This document shows positions 51,026 to 59,239 of a stretch of DNA of 64,000 nt, piece by piece. Origin of the DNA: Rubrivivax gelatinosus (GTDB lineage Bacteria > Pseudomonadota > Gammaproteobacteria > Burkholderiales > Burkholderiaceae_C); contig NZ_SLXD01000014.1 of NCBI RefSeq assembly GCF_004340905.1, forward strand, positions 1 to 64,000. Reading direction: 5' to 3'. Within the stretch, counting starts at the first letter, position 1; each line of letters opens with the position of its first letter. The position numbers were made by a program, and so were the translations under genes. The notes beneath the pieces are model-generated. The model made no database searches. It had not been told where the DNA came from and saw only the letters and a list, made by a program, of their open reading frames with translations.

Positions 51026-51916
51026 TCAGCCGCGCAGCGCGGCGGCGTTCTCGGCCAGCCAGGCGTCGAAGCTCTGCGGCGCGCGGCCGACGAGGCGGCG
51101 GTAGTCGCCGGTCACCGTGCCGACGCGGCCGGCGGCGGTGTTGGCGTCGAACGAGGCGTAGGCGCGCGCCACCGGCTCGGGCAGGCCGGCGGCGACCATG
51201 CCGCGCTCCAGGTCGGCCACCGTGACCGGCACCACCGTCAGCGTGCGGCCGATCGCGCGGCCGATGCGTTCGGCCTGCTCGGCCGTCGTCAGCGCTTCTT
51301 CGCCGCTCAGCGTGTACACCTCGCGGCTCTGGTTGCTGCCGGCCAGCGCGGTGGCCGCGGCCAGCGCCAGGTCGTCGCGCGAGAGGTTGGCGACCTTGCC
51401 GGCGCCCGCCGCGCTGTACCACTGGCCGCCGTGGGCCAGCACCGCCGGCAGCGACTGGAACAGGTTGTCGAAGTACCAGTGGTTGCGCAGGATGGTCCAG
51501 CCCGGCACGCGGCTGGCGGCCAGGGCGTCTTCGGTGCCGGCGTGGTCGGGCGCGAAGCTGATCAGCGAGTCGTGCGGCCCGGGCATCGAGGTGTAGACGA
51601 GGTGGGTGACACCGGCACGTTCGGCGGCGGCGACGGCGGCGCGGTGCTGCTCCAGGCGCTTGCCCGGGCGGTCCAGCGCGTCGGTGCTGACGATCAGCGC
51701 GCGGGCGATGCCGGCGAAGGTACCGGGCAGCGACGCGGCGTCGTCGAAGTCGGCGCGGCGCGTGGCCACGCCGCGCGCGGCGAAGGCGGCCAGGCGTTCG
51801 GGCTGGCGCGAGGCGGCGACGATGCGTGCGGGCTCGACGTGCAGCGTGTCGAGCAGGTGCTGCAGCACACGATGGCCGAAGTGGCCCGAGGCGCCGGTGA
51901 CGAGAAGCTGGGACAT
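51026..51916 (-). CDS. NmrA-like NAD(P)-binding oxidoreductase (QorB-type)
   Basis: 296 residues: QLLVTGASGHFGHRVLQHLL at the N-terminus (GxxGxxG), TRRADFDDAASL, THLVYTSMPGPHDSL, then WTILRNHWYFDNL, a typical NmrA/QorB arrangement. Such enzymes reduce quinones or sense NAD(P) redox state. Start at MSQLLVTG, because 22 upstream in-frame residues lie in the regulatory region. Divergent from the HxlR gene, a frequent pairing in quinone/aldehyde stress response. Confidence 0.85.
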   Translation of the reverse strand: MSQLLVTGASGHFGHRVLQHLLDTLHVEPARIVAASRQPERLAAFAARGVATRRADFDDAASLPGTFAGIARALIVSTDALDRPGKRLEQHRAAVAAAERAGVTHLVYTSMPGPHDSLISFAPDHAGTEDALAASRVPGWTILRNHWYFDNLFQSLPAVLAHGGQWYSAAGAGKVANLSRDDLALAAATALAGSNQSREVYTLSGEEALTTAEQAERIGRAIGRTLTVVPVTVADLERGMVAAGLPEPVARAYASFDANTAAGRVGTVTGDYRRLVGRAPQSFDAWLAENAAALRG

Positions 51917-51970
51917 ACGAGACTCCGTTGAAGGCGGGCGGGACACCCGGATCATTAGTATTTGAAAGGA

Positions 51971-51995
51971 ACCAACTCTCAACTTGCGTGTTGGT
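51971..51995. promoter_or_regulatory. Dyad in the qorB-like/hxlR divergent promoter
   Basis: ACCAAC-N13-GTTGGT is a perfect inverted repeat in the space between the two divergent genes, closer to the oxidoreductase. Its symmetry and location suggest an operator for the neighbouring HxlR regulator. Confidence 0.45.
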
Positions 51996-52044
51996 GCCGA
52001 AATGATCCATCATCACGCGCCGGCTCCACAAGAAGGGAGCCGAA

Positions 52045-52059
52045 GGTCACTTGGTGACC
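52045..52059. promoter_or_regulatory. Second dyad (GGTCAC-TTG-GTGACC) before hxlR
   Basis: A perfect 6-3-6 inverted repeat 35 bases before the hxlR start. It may be an additional HxlR operator; no matching copy was noticed elsewhere in this window. Confidence 0.4.
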
Positions 52060-52094
52060 TCGGTGTTACCGACCCCAGCCCCGCGGAGTTCTCG

Positions 52095-52481
52095 ATGTCG
52101 CTTCACAAGTCCAAGGACCCCAACGCCGACTGCTGCCCGATCCGCGACGTGCTCGAACGTCTGGGCGACCGCTGGAGCATGCTGGTGCTGTTCACGCTGG
52201 AGGAAGGCGGCACGCTGCGCTTCACGGTGCTGAAGTCGCGCATCGCCGACATCTCGCAGCGCATGCTGGCGCAGACGCTGCGCCGGCTGGAGCAGGACGG
52301 CCTGGTCAGCCGCACCGTCTACCCGACGGTGCCGCCGCGTGTGGACTACGCGCTGACCGAGCTCGGCACCTCGTTCCTGCAGCCGATGCACGGCCTGCTG
52401 GACTGGGCCAAGGCGCACCACCAGGACGTGCACGCGGCGCGCCGCGCCTACACGCCGCCCGAGGCGATCGAGGCGCGCTGA
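52095..52481 (+). CDS. HxlR-family transcriptional regulator
   Basis: 128 residues. HxlR winged helix with CPIRDVLERLGDRWSMLVL (regulatory Cys near residue 13, in DCCPIRD), LRFTVLKSRIADISQRML, and VYPTVPPRVDYALTELG. Members sense electrophiles, quinones or oxidants through such cysteines and repress a divergent detoxifying enzyme gene. Start at MSLHKSKD follows the second dyad. Its stop nearly touches the convergent acr3 stop. Confidence 0.9.
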   Translation: MSLHKSKDPNADCCPIRDVLERLGDRWSMLVLFTLEEGGTLRFTVLKSRIADISQRMLAQTLRRLEQDGLVSRTVYPTVPPRVDYALTELGTSFLQPMHGLLDWAKAHHQDVHAARRAYTPPEAIEAR

Positions 52482-52482
52482 T

Positions 52483-53550
52483 TCAGCCGCGCCGCAGCCC
52501 GGCCTCGTACCAGGGTTTGCTGCGGTTCACGAGGCGCACCACCAGCAGCATCACCGGCACCTCGATCAGCACGCCGACGACGGTGGCCAGCGCCGCGCCC
52601 GACTGGAAGCCGAACAGGCTGATCGCCGCGGCCACCGCCAGCTCGAAGAAGTTGCTCGCGCCGATCAGCGCCGACGGGCAGGCCACCGCGTGGCTCTCGC
52701 CGGCGCGGCGGTTCAGCCAGTAGGCGAGTCCCGAGTTGAAGAAGACCTGGATCAGGATCGGCACCGCCAGCATCGCGATCACCGCCGGCTGCGCGATGAT
52801 GGCCTCGCCCTGGAAGGCGAACAGCAGCACCAGCGTCGCCAGCAGCGCGGCGATCGACCACGGGCCGATGCGCGCGAGCGTCGCGTCCAGCGCCGCCTGG
52901 CCGCCGCGGCGCAGCAGCGCGCTGCGCCAGGCCTGCGCCAGCACCACCGGGATCACGATGTAGAGCACGACCGAGGTGACCAGCGTGTCCCAGGGCACGG
53001 TGATCGCCGACAGCCCCAGCAGCAGGCCGACGACGGGCGCGAAGGCGAAGACCATGATCGTGTCGTTCAGCGCCACCTGGCTCAGCGTGAACATCGGGTC
53101 GCCGTTGGTCAGCCGGCTCCAGACGAAGACCATCGCCGTGCAGGGCGCCGCGGCGAGCAGGATCAGCCCGGCGACATAACTGTCGAGCTGCTCGGCCGGC
53201 AGCCAGGGCGCGAAGACCTGGCGGATGAAGATCCAGGCCAGCAGCGCCATCGAGAAGGGTTTGACGGCCCAGTTGACGAACAGCGTGATGCCGATGCCGC
53301 GCCAGTGCCGGCGCACCTGGTGCATGGCGCCGAAGTCGACCTTCAGCAGCATCGGGATGATCATCACCCAGATCAGCAGGCCGACCGGCAGGTTGACCTG
53401 GGCGAACTCGAGCCGGCCGATGGCCTGGAACGGCCCCGGGAACAGCTGGCCGAGCGCGATGCCGGCGACGATGCACAGCGCGACCCAGAGCGTCAGCCAG
53501 CGTTCGAACAGGCTCATCGGCGCCGGGGCGGGCAGGGTGGCGGTGGTCAT
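52483..53550 (-). CDS. ACR3-type arsenite efflux transporter
   Basis: 355 residues, ten helices. ACR3 hallmarks: LPVGLLIWVMIIPMLLKVDF, AAPCTAMVFVWSRLTNGDP with the conserved Cys for As(III) transport, NDTIMVFAFAPVVGLLLG and IGASNFFELAVAAAISLFG. It exports arsenite by proton antiport. It is downstream of the two arsC genes (5 and 1 base gaps), ending the arsR-arsC-arsC-acr3 operon. Confidence 0.95.
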   Translation of the reverse strand: MTTATLPAPAPMSLFERWLTLWVALCIVAGIALGQLFPGPFQAIGRLEFAQVNLPVGLLIWVMIIPMLLKVDFGAMHQVRRHWRGIGITLFVNWAVKPFSMALLAWIFIRQVFAPWLPAEQLDSYVAGLILLAAAPCTAMVFVWSRLTNGDPMFTLSQVALNDTIMVFAFAPVVGLLLGLSAITVPWDTLVTSVVLYIVIPVVLAQAWRSALLRRGGQAALDATLARIGPWSIAALLATLVLLFAFQGEAIIAQPAVIAMLAVPILIQVFFNSGLAYWLNRRAGESHAVACPSALIGASNFFELAVAAAISLFGFQSGAALATVVGVLIEVPVMLLVVRLVNRSKPWYEAGLRRG

Positions 53551-53555
53551 GGGCG

Positions 53556-54062
53556 TCAGCTCCGGCCGATCTCGGCGAGTGCGGCCTGCAGCGAGGCGGG
53601 GTCCGCGCCGGCCACCGGCAATGCCAGCAGCAGCTGCAGCATGCGGTAGCCGATCGCCTGGCGCGTCAGCTCGAAGGCGCGGCGTTTTCCGTCGTCGCCG
53701 CCCTCGGCGTTGGACGGGTCGGGGTAGCCCCAGTGCACCTTCAGCGGCTGGCCTTGGGCGCCGAAGAAGACCGGGCAGGTCTCGGCCGCGGCGCTGTCGC
53801 AGACGGTGATGACGATGTCCAGCGGCGGCGCGCCGTCGGCGCTGAACTCGTCCCAGCTCTTGCTGCGGAACGCGCCGGTGGCGATGCCGGCGCTGGCCAG
53901 CGCTTGCAGCGCGAACGGGTTGATGCGCCCGCTGGGGGCGCTGCCGGCGCTGTGCGCGCGCACGTCGGCGCCGAGCCGGGCGGCCAGGTGGTTCAGCATG
54001 CCCTCGGCGAGCACGCTGCGCGCCGAGTTGTGGGTGCAGAGGATCAGGACGTGCACGGTCAT
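53556..54062 (-). CDS. Arsenate reductase ArsC, low-molecular-weight phosphatase type
   Basis: 168 residues with the phosphatase loop LCTHNSARS (CX5R) near residue 10, ITVCDSAAAETCPVF giving the second and third redox Cys, and HWGYPDPS at the acid loop. It is the thioredoxin-coupled ArsC class that turns arsenate to arsenite for export. A tandem second arsC lies immediately upstream, one base before its start. Confidence 0.93.
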   Translation of the reverse strand: MTVHVLILCTHNSARSVLAEGMLNHLAARLGADVRAHSAGSAPSGRINPFALQALASAGIATGAFRSKSWDEFSADGAPPLDIVITVCDSAAAETCPVFFGAQGQPLKVHWGYPDPSNAEGGDDGKRRAFELTRQAIGYRMLQLLLALPVAGADPASLQAALAEIGRS

Positions 54063-54063
54063 C

Positions 54064-54552
54064 TCAGTTTTTTCCGATGTCGGTGACGCGCGTCTTCAGC
54101 GCGACGCGGTCCAGGCTGGCGAGCGGCAGCGCCAGCATCAGCTGGATGCGCCGCTTCATCGTGACGAAGGTGTCGACGAAGGCCTGTTCGCGCTGCGCCT
54201 CGGGCGCGGCGGCGGGGTCGGGCATGCCCCAGTGCGCGGTGATCGGCTGGCCCGGCCAGACCGGGCAGACCTCGCCGGCGGCCTGGTCGCAGACCGTGAA
54301 GACGAAGTGCAGCTCGGGCGAACCGAGGCGGGCGAACTCCTCCCAGCTCTTGCTGCGGTAGCCGTCGACCGGCAGGCGCTGCGCGGCCAGCGTCTTCAGC
54401 GTCAGCGGGTGAACCTCGCCCTTGGGATGGCTGCCGGCGGAGAAGGCGCGAAAGCGCCCGTCGCCGAGCTGGTTCATCAGCGCCTCGGCGAGGATCGAAC
54501 GCGCCGAGTTGCCGGTGCAGATGAAGAGCACGTTGTAAGTCTTCTGATCCAT
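54064..54552 (-). CDS. Second arsenate reductase ArsC, thioredoxin-coupled type
   Basis: 162 residues: ICTGNSARSILAEALMN loop, RSKSWEEFA, FTVCDQAAGEVCPVW and HWGMPDPA, so all catalytic cysteines are retained. Similar but not identical to the downstream ArsC, so an old duplication or two acquisitions. Start at 54552 with GGGGACCT before it. Confidence 0.92.
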   Translation of the reverse strand: MDQKTYNVLFICTGNSARSILAEALMNQLGDGRFRAFSAGSHPKGEVHPLTLKTLAAQRLPVDGYRSKSWEEFARLGSPELHFVFTVCDQAAGEVCPVWPGQPITAHWGMPDPAAAPEAQREQAFVDTFVTMKRRIQLMLALPLASLDRVALKTRVTDIGKN

Positions 54553-54599
54553 GGGGGACCTTTCAGCGGACGGATTCGGGTGGGGGCGGCGAAGTGCGC

Positions 54600-54923
54600 T
54601 CAGCAGCGTGTGCGCCGCTGCGCCGCGGGCGCGCAGGCCGCTCCCTGGCAGCAGTGATCGGTGAGGTAGCCGAGCAGCGCGTCCATTTGGGGCATCGCCG
54701 GGCGGTAGATCAGGCTGCGCCCGTCGCGCTCGACGCTGACCAGATCGGCGTGGATCAGCTCCTTCAGGTGGAAGGACAGCGTCGACGACGGGATGTCGAG
54801 CATCGCCGACAGCGCCGACGGCGTCATGCCGGCCGGCCCGGCACCGACCAGCGCGCGGAAGATGCGCAGCCGTGCTTCCTGCGCCAGCGCGGCGAGCGCG
54901 GCGACGGCCTGTTTCTCGTTCAT
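54600..54923 (-). CDS. ArsR-family repressor (first copy)
   Basis: 107 residues. Winged helix with LAQEARLRIFRALVGAGP, DIPSSTLSFHLKELIHADL and VERDGRSLIYRPA. Cys residues lie at the C-terminus (DHCCQGAACAP, RTRC), probably a type of As(III) site, since the classical ELCVCDL helix motif is absent. Start at 54923 has AAGGAGG before it. It lies between arsA and the arsC genes on the same strand. Confidence 0.88.
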   Translation of the reverse strand: MNEKQAVAALAALAQEARLRIFRALVGAGPAGMTPSALSAMLDIPSSTLSFHLKELIHADLVSVERDGRSLIYRPAMPQMDALLGYLTDHCCQGAACAPAAQRRTRC

Positions 54924-54934
54924 CGGGGCCTCCT

Positions 54935-56695
54935 TCACGACGGTTCTGCCAGCGCGGCCAGGCGCTGCACGCCGACCGGCTCGGCCAGTTGCTGCGCGAC
55001 GATCGCGAAGCGGCCGGCCGACAGGCGCTCGACGTCCGCGATCCGCGGAACCTCGGCCGCGGCGCGCTGCCGCAGCAGCGGCGCACGGGGTTCGGCGGCG
55101 GCCAGGCTCTGGTTGACGACCCAGGCCCAGGGTTCGATGCCGGCGCGGCGCAGGTCGGCCTGCAGGGCGGCGGCCTCGAGCACCGGCGTCGTCTCGGGCA
55201 GCGTGACGACCAGCAGCTTGGTCCGCTTCGTGTCCTGCAGCCGCATCAGCGGCGTGGTCGTGTGCAGGCCCTTGTCACCGGTCTGGCGCACGACCTCGCG
55301 GTGGTAGCTGCCGGTGGCGTCGAGCAGCAGCAGCGTGTGGCCGGTCGGCGCGGTGTCCATCACGACGAAGCGCGTGCCGGCCTCGCGGATGACGCGCGAG
55401 AAGGCCTGGAAGACGGCGATCTCCTCGGTGCACGGCGAGCGCAGGTCTTCCTCCAGCAGTGACCGGCCGGCATCGTCCAGGCCTGCGCCCTTGGTCTGCA
55501 GCACCTGCCGGCGGTAACGCTCGGTCTCGGCGTGCGGGTCGATCCGGCTGACCTGCAGGTGCGGCAGTTGGTCGAGCAGCGTTTCCTCCAGGTGCGCGGC
55601 CGGGTCCGACGTCGTGAGGTGCACGTCCAGGCCACGGCGCGCCAGCGCCACCGCCACGGCCGCGGCCACCGTCGTCTTGCCGACGCCGCCCTTGCCGACG
55701 ACCATCACCAGCCCGGCGCCGTCGTGCGCGATGCCGTCGACCAGCGCGGACAGCGGGCGTCGGTCGATCGCGGGCAGCTCTTCGTGAGCAGACGCCGCGG
55801 CATCTGCCGGTGCGGCCTCGAGCAGGCGGCGCAGCGCCTTGACGCCGACCAGATTGAATGATTGCAGAGCAAGCCGGTCGGCCGGCAGCGCGCGCACGGT
55901 CTCGGGCATGCCCTGCAGCGCGGCCGTCTCGCGCTCGTGGATCGCCGCGGCCAGCGGGTCGCCACGGCCCGCATCGGCCGGCATCAGCCCGTTGACGACG
56001 AGGAAGGCGCTGCGCAGCCCGGCGCCGGCCAGCTCGTGCTGCGTGCGCGCCAGTTCGCGCAGCGCGGCGCCCTGGGCGCGGGCGACGAGCACGAGCCGGG
56101 TGCGGCCCGCGTCGGCCAGCGCGTCGAGCGCGGCGCGGTACTGCGCGCGGTGCTTCTCCAGCCCCGCCAGCGGGCCCAGGCACGACGCGTCGCCCTTGCC
56201 GGCGTCGAGGAACCCGGTCCAGGCGCCGGGCAGCTGCAGCAGGCGGATGGTGTGCCCGGTCGGCGCGGTATCGAAGACGACGTGGTCGAAACCGGCGGTG
56301 GCCGCGTCGTCGGCCAGCAGCGCGGTGAACTCGTCGAACGCGGCGATCTCGGTCGTGCAGGCGCCCGAGAGCTGTTCCTCGATGCCGCGCACCACGTCCT
56401 CGGGCAGCACGCCGCGCACCGGGCCGACGAGCCGGTCGCGATAGGCCTGCGCCGCGGCCTGAGGGTCGATCTCCAGCGCCTGCAGGCCGGGCACCGCCTC
56501 GATCGCCGTCGTGCGGTTGCCGATCGTGACGCCGAAGACCTGGCCGACGTTGGACGCCGGGTCGGTGCTGACGAGCAGCACGCGGCGGCCCTGGTCGGCC
56601 AGGCGCACGGCGCTGGCGCAGGCGATCGAGGTCTTGCCGACGCCGCCCTTGCCGGTGAAGAACAGGAAGCGCGGCGGGTGGTCGAGGAAGCGCAT
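54935..56695 (-). CDS. arsA: ArsA arsenical pump ATPase
   Basis: 586 residues with two nucleotide-binding halves: LFFTGKGGVGKTSIACA and VMVVGKGGVGKTTVAAA, and two DTAPTGHT motifs (the ArsA signature). Halves are joined by a linker near residue 300. It energises arsenite efflux; here it would work with ACR3 rather than ArsB. The C-terminal extension is typical. Starts 18 bases after the arsD stop. Confidence 0.95.
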   Translation of the reverse strand: MRFLDHPPRFLFFTGKGGVGKTSIACASAVRLADQGRRVLLVSTDPASNVGQVFGVTIGNRTTAIEAVPGLQALEIDPQAAAQAYRDRLVGPVRGVLPEDVVRGIEEQLSGACTTEIAAFDEFTALLADDAATAGFDHVVFDTAPTGHTIRLLQLPGAWTGFLDAGKGDASCLGPLAGLEKHRAQYRAALDALADAGRTRLVLVARAQGAALRELARTQHELAGAGLRSAFLVVNGLMPADAGRGDPLAAAIHERETAALQGMPETVRALPADRLALQSFNLVGVKALRRLLEAAPADAAASAHEELPAIDRRPLSALVDGIAHDGAGLVMVVGKGGVGKTTVAAAVAVALARRGLDVHLTTSDPAAHLEETLLDQLPHLQVSRIDPHAETERYRRQVLQTKGAGLDDAGRSLLEEDLRSPCTEEIAVFQAFSRVIREAGTRFVVMDTAPTGHTLLLLDATGSYHREVVRQTGDKGLHTTTPLMRLQDTKRTKLLVVTLPETTPVLEAAALQADLRRAGIEPWAWVVNQSLAAAEPRAPLLRQRAAAEVPRIADVERLSAGRFAIVAQQLAEPVGVQRLAALAEPS

Positions 56696-56712
56696 CGCAG
56701 CGTCCTGCCGCT

Positions 56713-57072
56713 TCAGCAGCAACGCCCGCCGCTGCAGCAGCCGCCGGCCGCCGCGGGGGCCGGTGCCGCCGCCAGCCCGGCCCAGCGGGCGAGCTCGTCG
56801 CGCTTCGGGTAGCGGCCGGCGAGCGCCACCTCGCCGTCGACGAGGATCAGCGGCAGCGCCTGCGAGCCCGAACGCTGCAGGAAGCCGGCGACCGCCGTGT
56901 TCGCGGCAAAGGCCGTCGGCTGCTGCGCGAGGTTGAAGCGCTCGATGCGCGCGCCGGCCTCCCGGGCCCACGCGAAGTCGGCGGCAAACGCCACCACGGC
57001 CTCGTCGACATCGGCACCGCAGACGCCGCTGCTGCAGCACATCGCGGGGTCGAATACCTGGATCGTCGTCAT
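56713..57072 (-). CDS. arsD: ArsD arsenic metallochaperone
   Basis: 119 residues: MTTIQVFDPAMCCSSGVCG gives the conserved Cys pair and third Cys that hand As(III) to ArsA; thioredoxin-like fold with FLQRSGSQALPLILVDGEV. The extra C-terminal CCSGGRCC cysteines occur in many ArsD. First gene of the divergent arsDA operon, next to operator-like dyads. Confidence 0.93.
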   Translation of the reverse strand: MTTIQVFDPAMCCSSGVCGADVDEAVVAFAADFAWAREAGARIERFNLAQQPTAFAANTAVAGFLQRSGSQALPLILVDGEVALAGRYPKRDELARWAGLAAAPAPAAAGGCCSGGRCC

Positions 57073-57128
57073 CGTCTTCTCCTGCTGTGGGGGCGCCGCC
57101 GGCGGGGGCCACCTGCAGCACTCTACGT

Positions 57129-57144
57129 TTCCAATGTTATGGAA
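57129..57144. promoter_or_regulatory. Dyad in the arsD/arsR promoter region
   Basis: TTCCA-ATGTTA-TGGAA is a perfect inverted repeat 57 bases before arsD, of the size bound by ArsR dimers. Probably the arsDA operator. Confidence 0.5.
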
Positions 57145-57215
57145 CTATGACGCCGGACCCGAGCTTTGTCCAGATGGCCCGCTGCGGAAGATGGCGGCTT
57201 GCAGGCGGACAGAAG

Positions 57216-57239
57216 TTCGTTTATTGTCGAAATAACGAA
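57216..57239. promoter_or_regulatory. ArsR operator before the second arsR
   Basis: TTCGTT-N12-AACGAA (perfect arms), with a nearly symmetric AT-rich centre, lies 15 bases before the arsR start and overlaps its promoter. This is the layout of ArsR-type operators (ATTCG half-sites). Confidence 0.6.
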
Positions 57240-57254
57240 TCCAACGGCCATCCC

Positions 57255-57596
57255 ATGCCTGCCCTCGACGACGAATCCACCGCCCGCTTCGCCGACATGC
57301 TCAGCGCGATGGGCACCGCACCCCGGCTGCGCATCGTGCGCCTTTTGCTGAGCGCGCACCCCGGCGGTCTGTTCGTCGGCGACATCGCGGCGGAACTGCA
57401 GATCACCGGCTCGACGCTGTCGCACCACCTCGAGAAGCTGAAGCACGAGGGTCTCGTGACGGTGCGGCGCGAAGGCACCTTCCTGCGCTACGCCGCCAAC
57501 GCGCAGGCGCTTCAGGACCTGCTGGCCTTCCTGTACGCCGAGTGCTGCACCCGCAACCAGGCCGTCGAGCCGCAGGCGATCGTCCGCCGCGCCTGA
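57255..57596 (+). CDS. ArsR-family repressor (second copy)
   Basis: 113 residues: LSAMGTAPRLRIVRLLLSA, LQITGSTLSHHLEKLKHEGL and REGTFLRYAANAQ define the winged helix. The Cys pair near the C-terminus (YAECCTRNQ) is a common As(III)-binding site. Start at 57255 follows the operator dyad; the longer upstream frame is not used. Begins the plus-strand unit arsR-arsM-sigma-arsP-thioredoxin. Confidence 0.88.
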   Translation: MPALDDESTARFADMLSAMGTAPRLRIVRLLLSAHPGGLFVGDIAAELQITGSTLSHHLEKLKHEGLVTVRREGTFLRYAANAQALQDLLAFLYAECCTRNQAVEPQAIVRRA

Positions 57597-57632
57597 GGCG
57601 CCATGGCTCCCCCCACCGAAAGGACCCGAACG

Positions 57633-58523
57633 ATGAACACCGAAGCCGACGTCAAGGAAGTCGTGCGCAACCGCTACGGCGCCGCCGCCGCGAGCGTCTC
57701 GGCAGGTGCTGGCGGATCCTGCTGCGGCAGCGCGTCGCAAGCGCTCGGCGGTGCCGACCCGATCACCTCGAACCTGTACGACGCGGTGCAGGCCGGCGAG
57801 CTGCCCGACACCGCGCTGCTCGCGTCGCTGGGCTGCGGCAACCCGACGGCGCTGGCCGAGCTGCACCCTGGCGAGACGGTGCTCGACCTCGGCTCGGGCG
57901 GCGGCATCGACGTGCTGCTGTCGGCCAAGCGCGTCGGCCCGACCGGCATGGCCTTCGGCCTGGACATGACGCGCGAGATGCTCGCGCTGGCCGAGCAGAA
58001 CAAACGCAAGAGCGGGCGCACCAACGTCTTCTTCCTGCGCGGCGAGATCGAGAACATCCCGCTGCCCGACGACACGGTGGACGTGATCATCTCCAACTGC
58101 GTCATCAACCTGTCGGCCGACAAGGACCGCGTGCTGCGCGAGGCGTTCCGGGTGCTGAAGCCCGGTGGCCGCTTCGCCGTCAGCGACGTCGTCGTGCGCG
58201 GCGAGGTGCCGCCGGCGATCCGCCGCAACATGGAGCTGTGGGTCGGCTGTGTGGCCGGCGCGCTGTCCGACACCGACTATTTCGCCAAGCTGCAGGCGGC
58301 CGGCTTCGAGAACGCCGGCATCGAGGTGACACGCGTCTACGGCGCCGAGGACGCGAAGGAGTTCCTCGCCACGCAGGGCGAGGCCCTGCAGGAACTGGCG
58401 CGCGAGGTCGACGGGAAGTTCGTCAGCGGTTTCGTCCGCGCCACCAAGCCGCGGCAGCCGGCGCTGGCCGGGCCGTCGGCCGCTGCGGCCGCGTCGTCGT
58501 GCTGCGGGCCTCGCCGCTGCTGA
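57633..58523 (+). CDS. arsM: ArsM arsenite methyltransferase
   Basis: 296 residues. SAM site VLDLGSGGGIDVLLSAKR, DMTREMLALAEQ; arsenite-binding cysteines around GSCCGS, VIISNCVINL and WVGCVAGAL as in ArsM. Extra cysteines in a C-terminal SSCCGPRRC tail. It methylates As(III) to volatile or less retained forms. Start at 57633 with AAAGGACC upstream. Confidence 0.93.
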   Translation: MNTEADVKEVVRNRYGAAAASVSAGAGGSCCGSASQALGGADPITSNLYDAVQAGELPDTALLASLGCGNPTALAELHPGETVLDLGSGGGIDVLLSAKRVGPTGMAFGLDMTREMLALAEQNKRKSGRTNVFFLRGEIENIPLPDDTVDVIISNCVINLSADKDRVLREAFRVLKPGGRFAVSDVVVRGEVPPAIRRNMELWVGCVAGALSDTDYFAKLQAAGFENAGIEVTRVYGAEDAKEFLATQGEALQELAREVDGKFVSGFVRATKPRQPALAGPSAAAAASSCCGPRRC

Positions 58524-58573
58524 ATCGAATCGTGCGCGCCTGCGCGACGCCCTGGCGTCGTTAAGCTGAGGCC

Positions 58574-59164
58574 ATGGCAGAGGCTCCCGTTCCTACCCGC
58601 GTCGGCGCGCCGACCTTCGCCTGCGTCGTCAAGGCCTGGACGGCGCACGAGGCCGAGCTGCGTGGCTTCCTGCGCCACCAGACCGGCGACCGCGACGCTG
58701 CCGAGGACCTGCTGCAGGACACCTTCCTGAAGGCGATGCGCGCCGGCGCGCAGTTCTGCGCGCTCGACGACGCGCGCGCCTGGCTGTTCCGCGTGGCGCG
58801 CAACGCGCTGACCGACCGCCTGCGGCTGGCCCGGCCGCAGGATCCGATCGACGAGCACGCCCAGACGCTGGCCGCAGCCGAGCCCGAGCCGGCGCCGGCC
58901 GTCGACGCGCTGACCGGCTGCATCGCGCGTGTGCTGCAGGAGTTGTCGGCCGACGACGCCGACTGCCTCCGTGCCTGCGACCTCGAGGGCATGACGCAGA
59001 AGGACTACGCGGCGGCGCGCGGGCTCAGCCTGCCGGCGGCGAAGGCGCGGCTGCTGCGCGCGCGCCGGCGCCTGCGCGAGCGCATGACGCTCGCGTGCCG
59101 GGTCCGGTTCGACCCGGCCGACGGCCGCGTCTGCTGCCACCAGGGCCGCGTCGACGGCACCTGA
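58574..59164 (+). CDS. ECF sigma factor (SigZ-like) in the arsenic island
   Basis: 196 residues. Sigma region 2 (LRGFLRHQTGDRDAAEDLLQ, DTFLKAMRAG) and region 4 (DDADCLRACDLEGMTQKDYA, ARGLSLPAAKARLLRARRRL) of an ECF sigma-70 protein, followed by a Cys-containing tail (RVCCHQGR). No anti-sigma gene is adjacent. Clusters with arsM and permease genes occur in other bacteria, and it may direct arsenic-responsive transcription. Confidence 0.88.
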   Translation: MAEAPVPTRVGAPTFACVVKAWTAHEAELRGFLRHQTGDRDAAEDLLQDTFLKAMRAGAQFCALDDARAWLFRVARNALTDRLRLARPQDPIDEHAQTLAAAEPEPAPAVDALTGCIARVLQELSADDADCLRACDLEGMTQKDYAAARGLSLPAAKARLLRARRRLRERMTLACRVRFDPADGRVCCHQGRVDGT

Positions 59165-59239
59165 ATTCCGGCGGCAGGCGGCAGGGCCTGCATCCTTTTC
59201 GCCCCTCGTTCGTCTACAGGGTTGAACGAAGGTGCGCCG

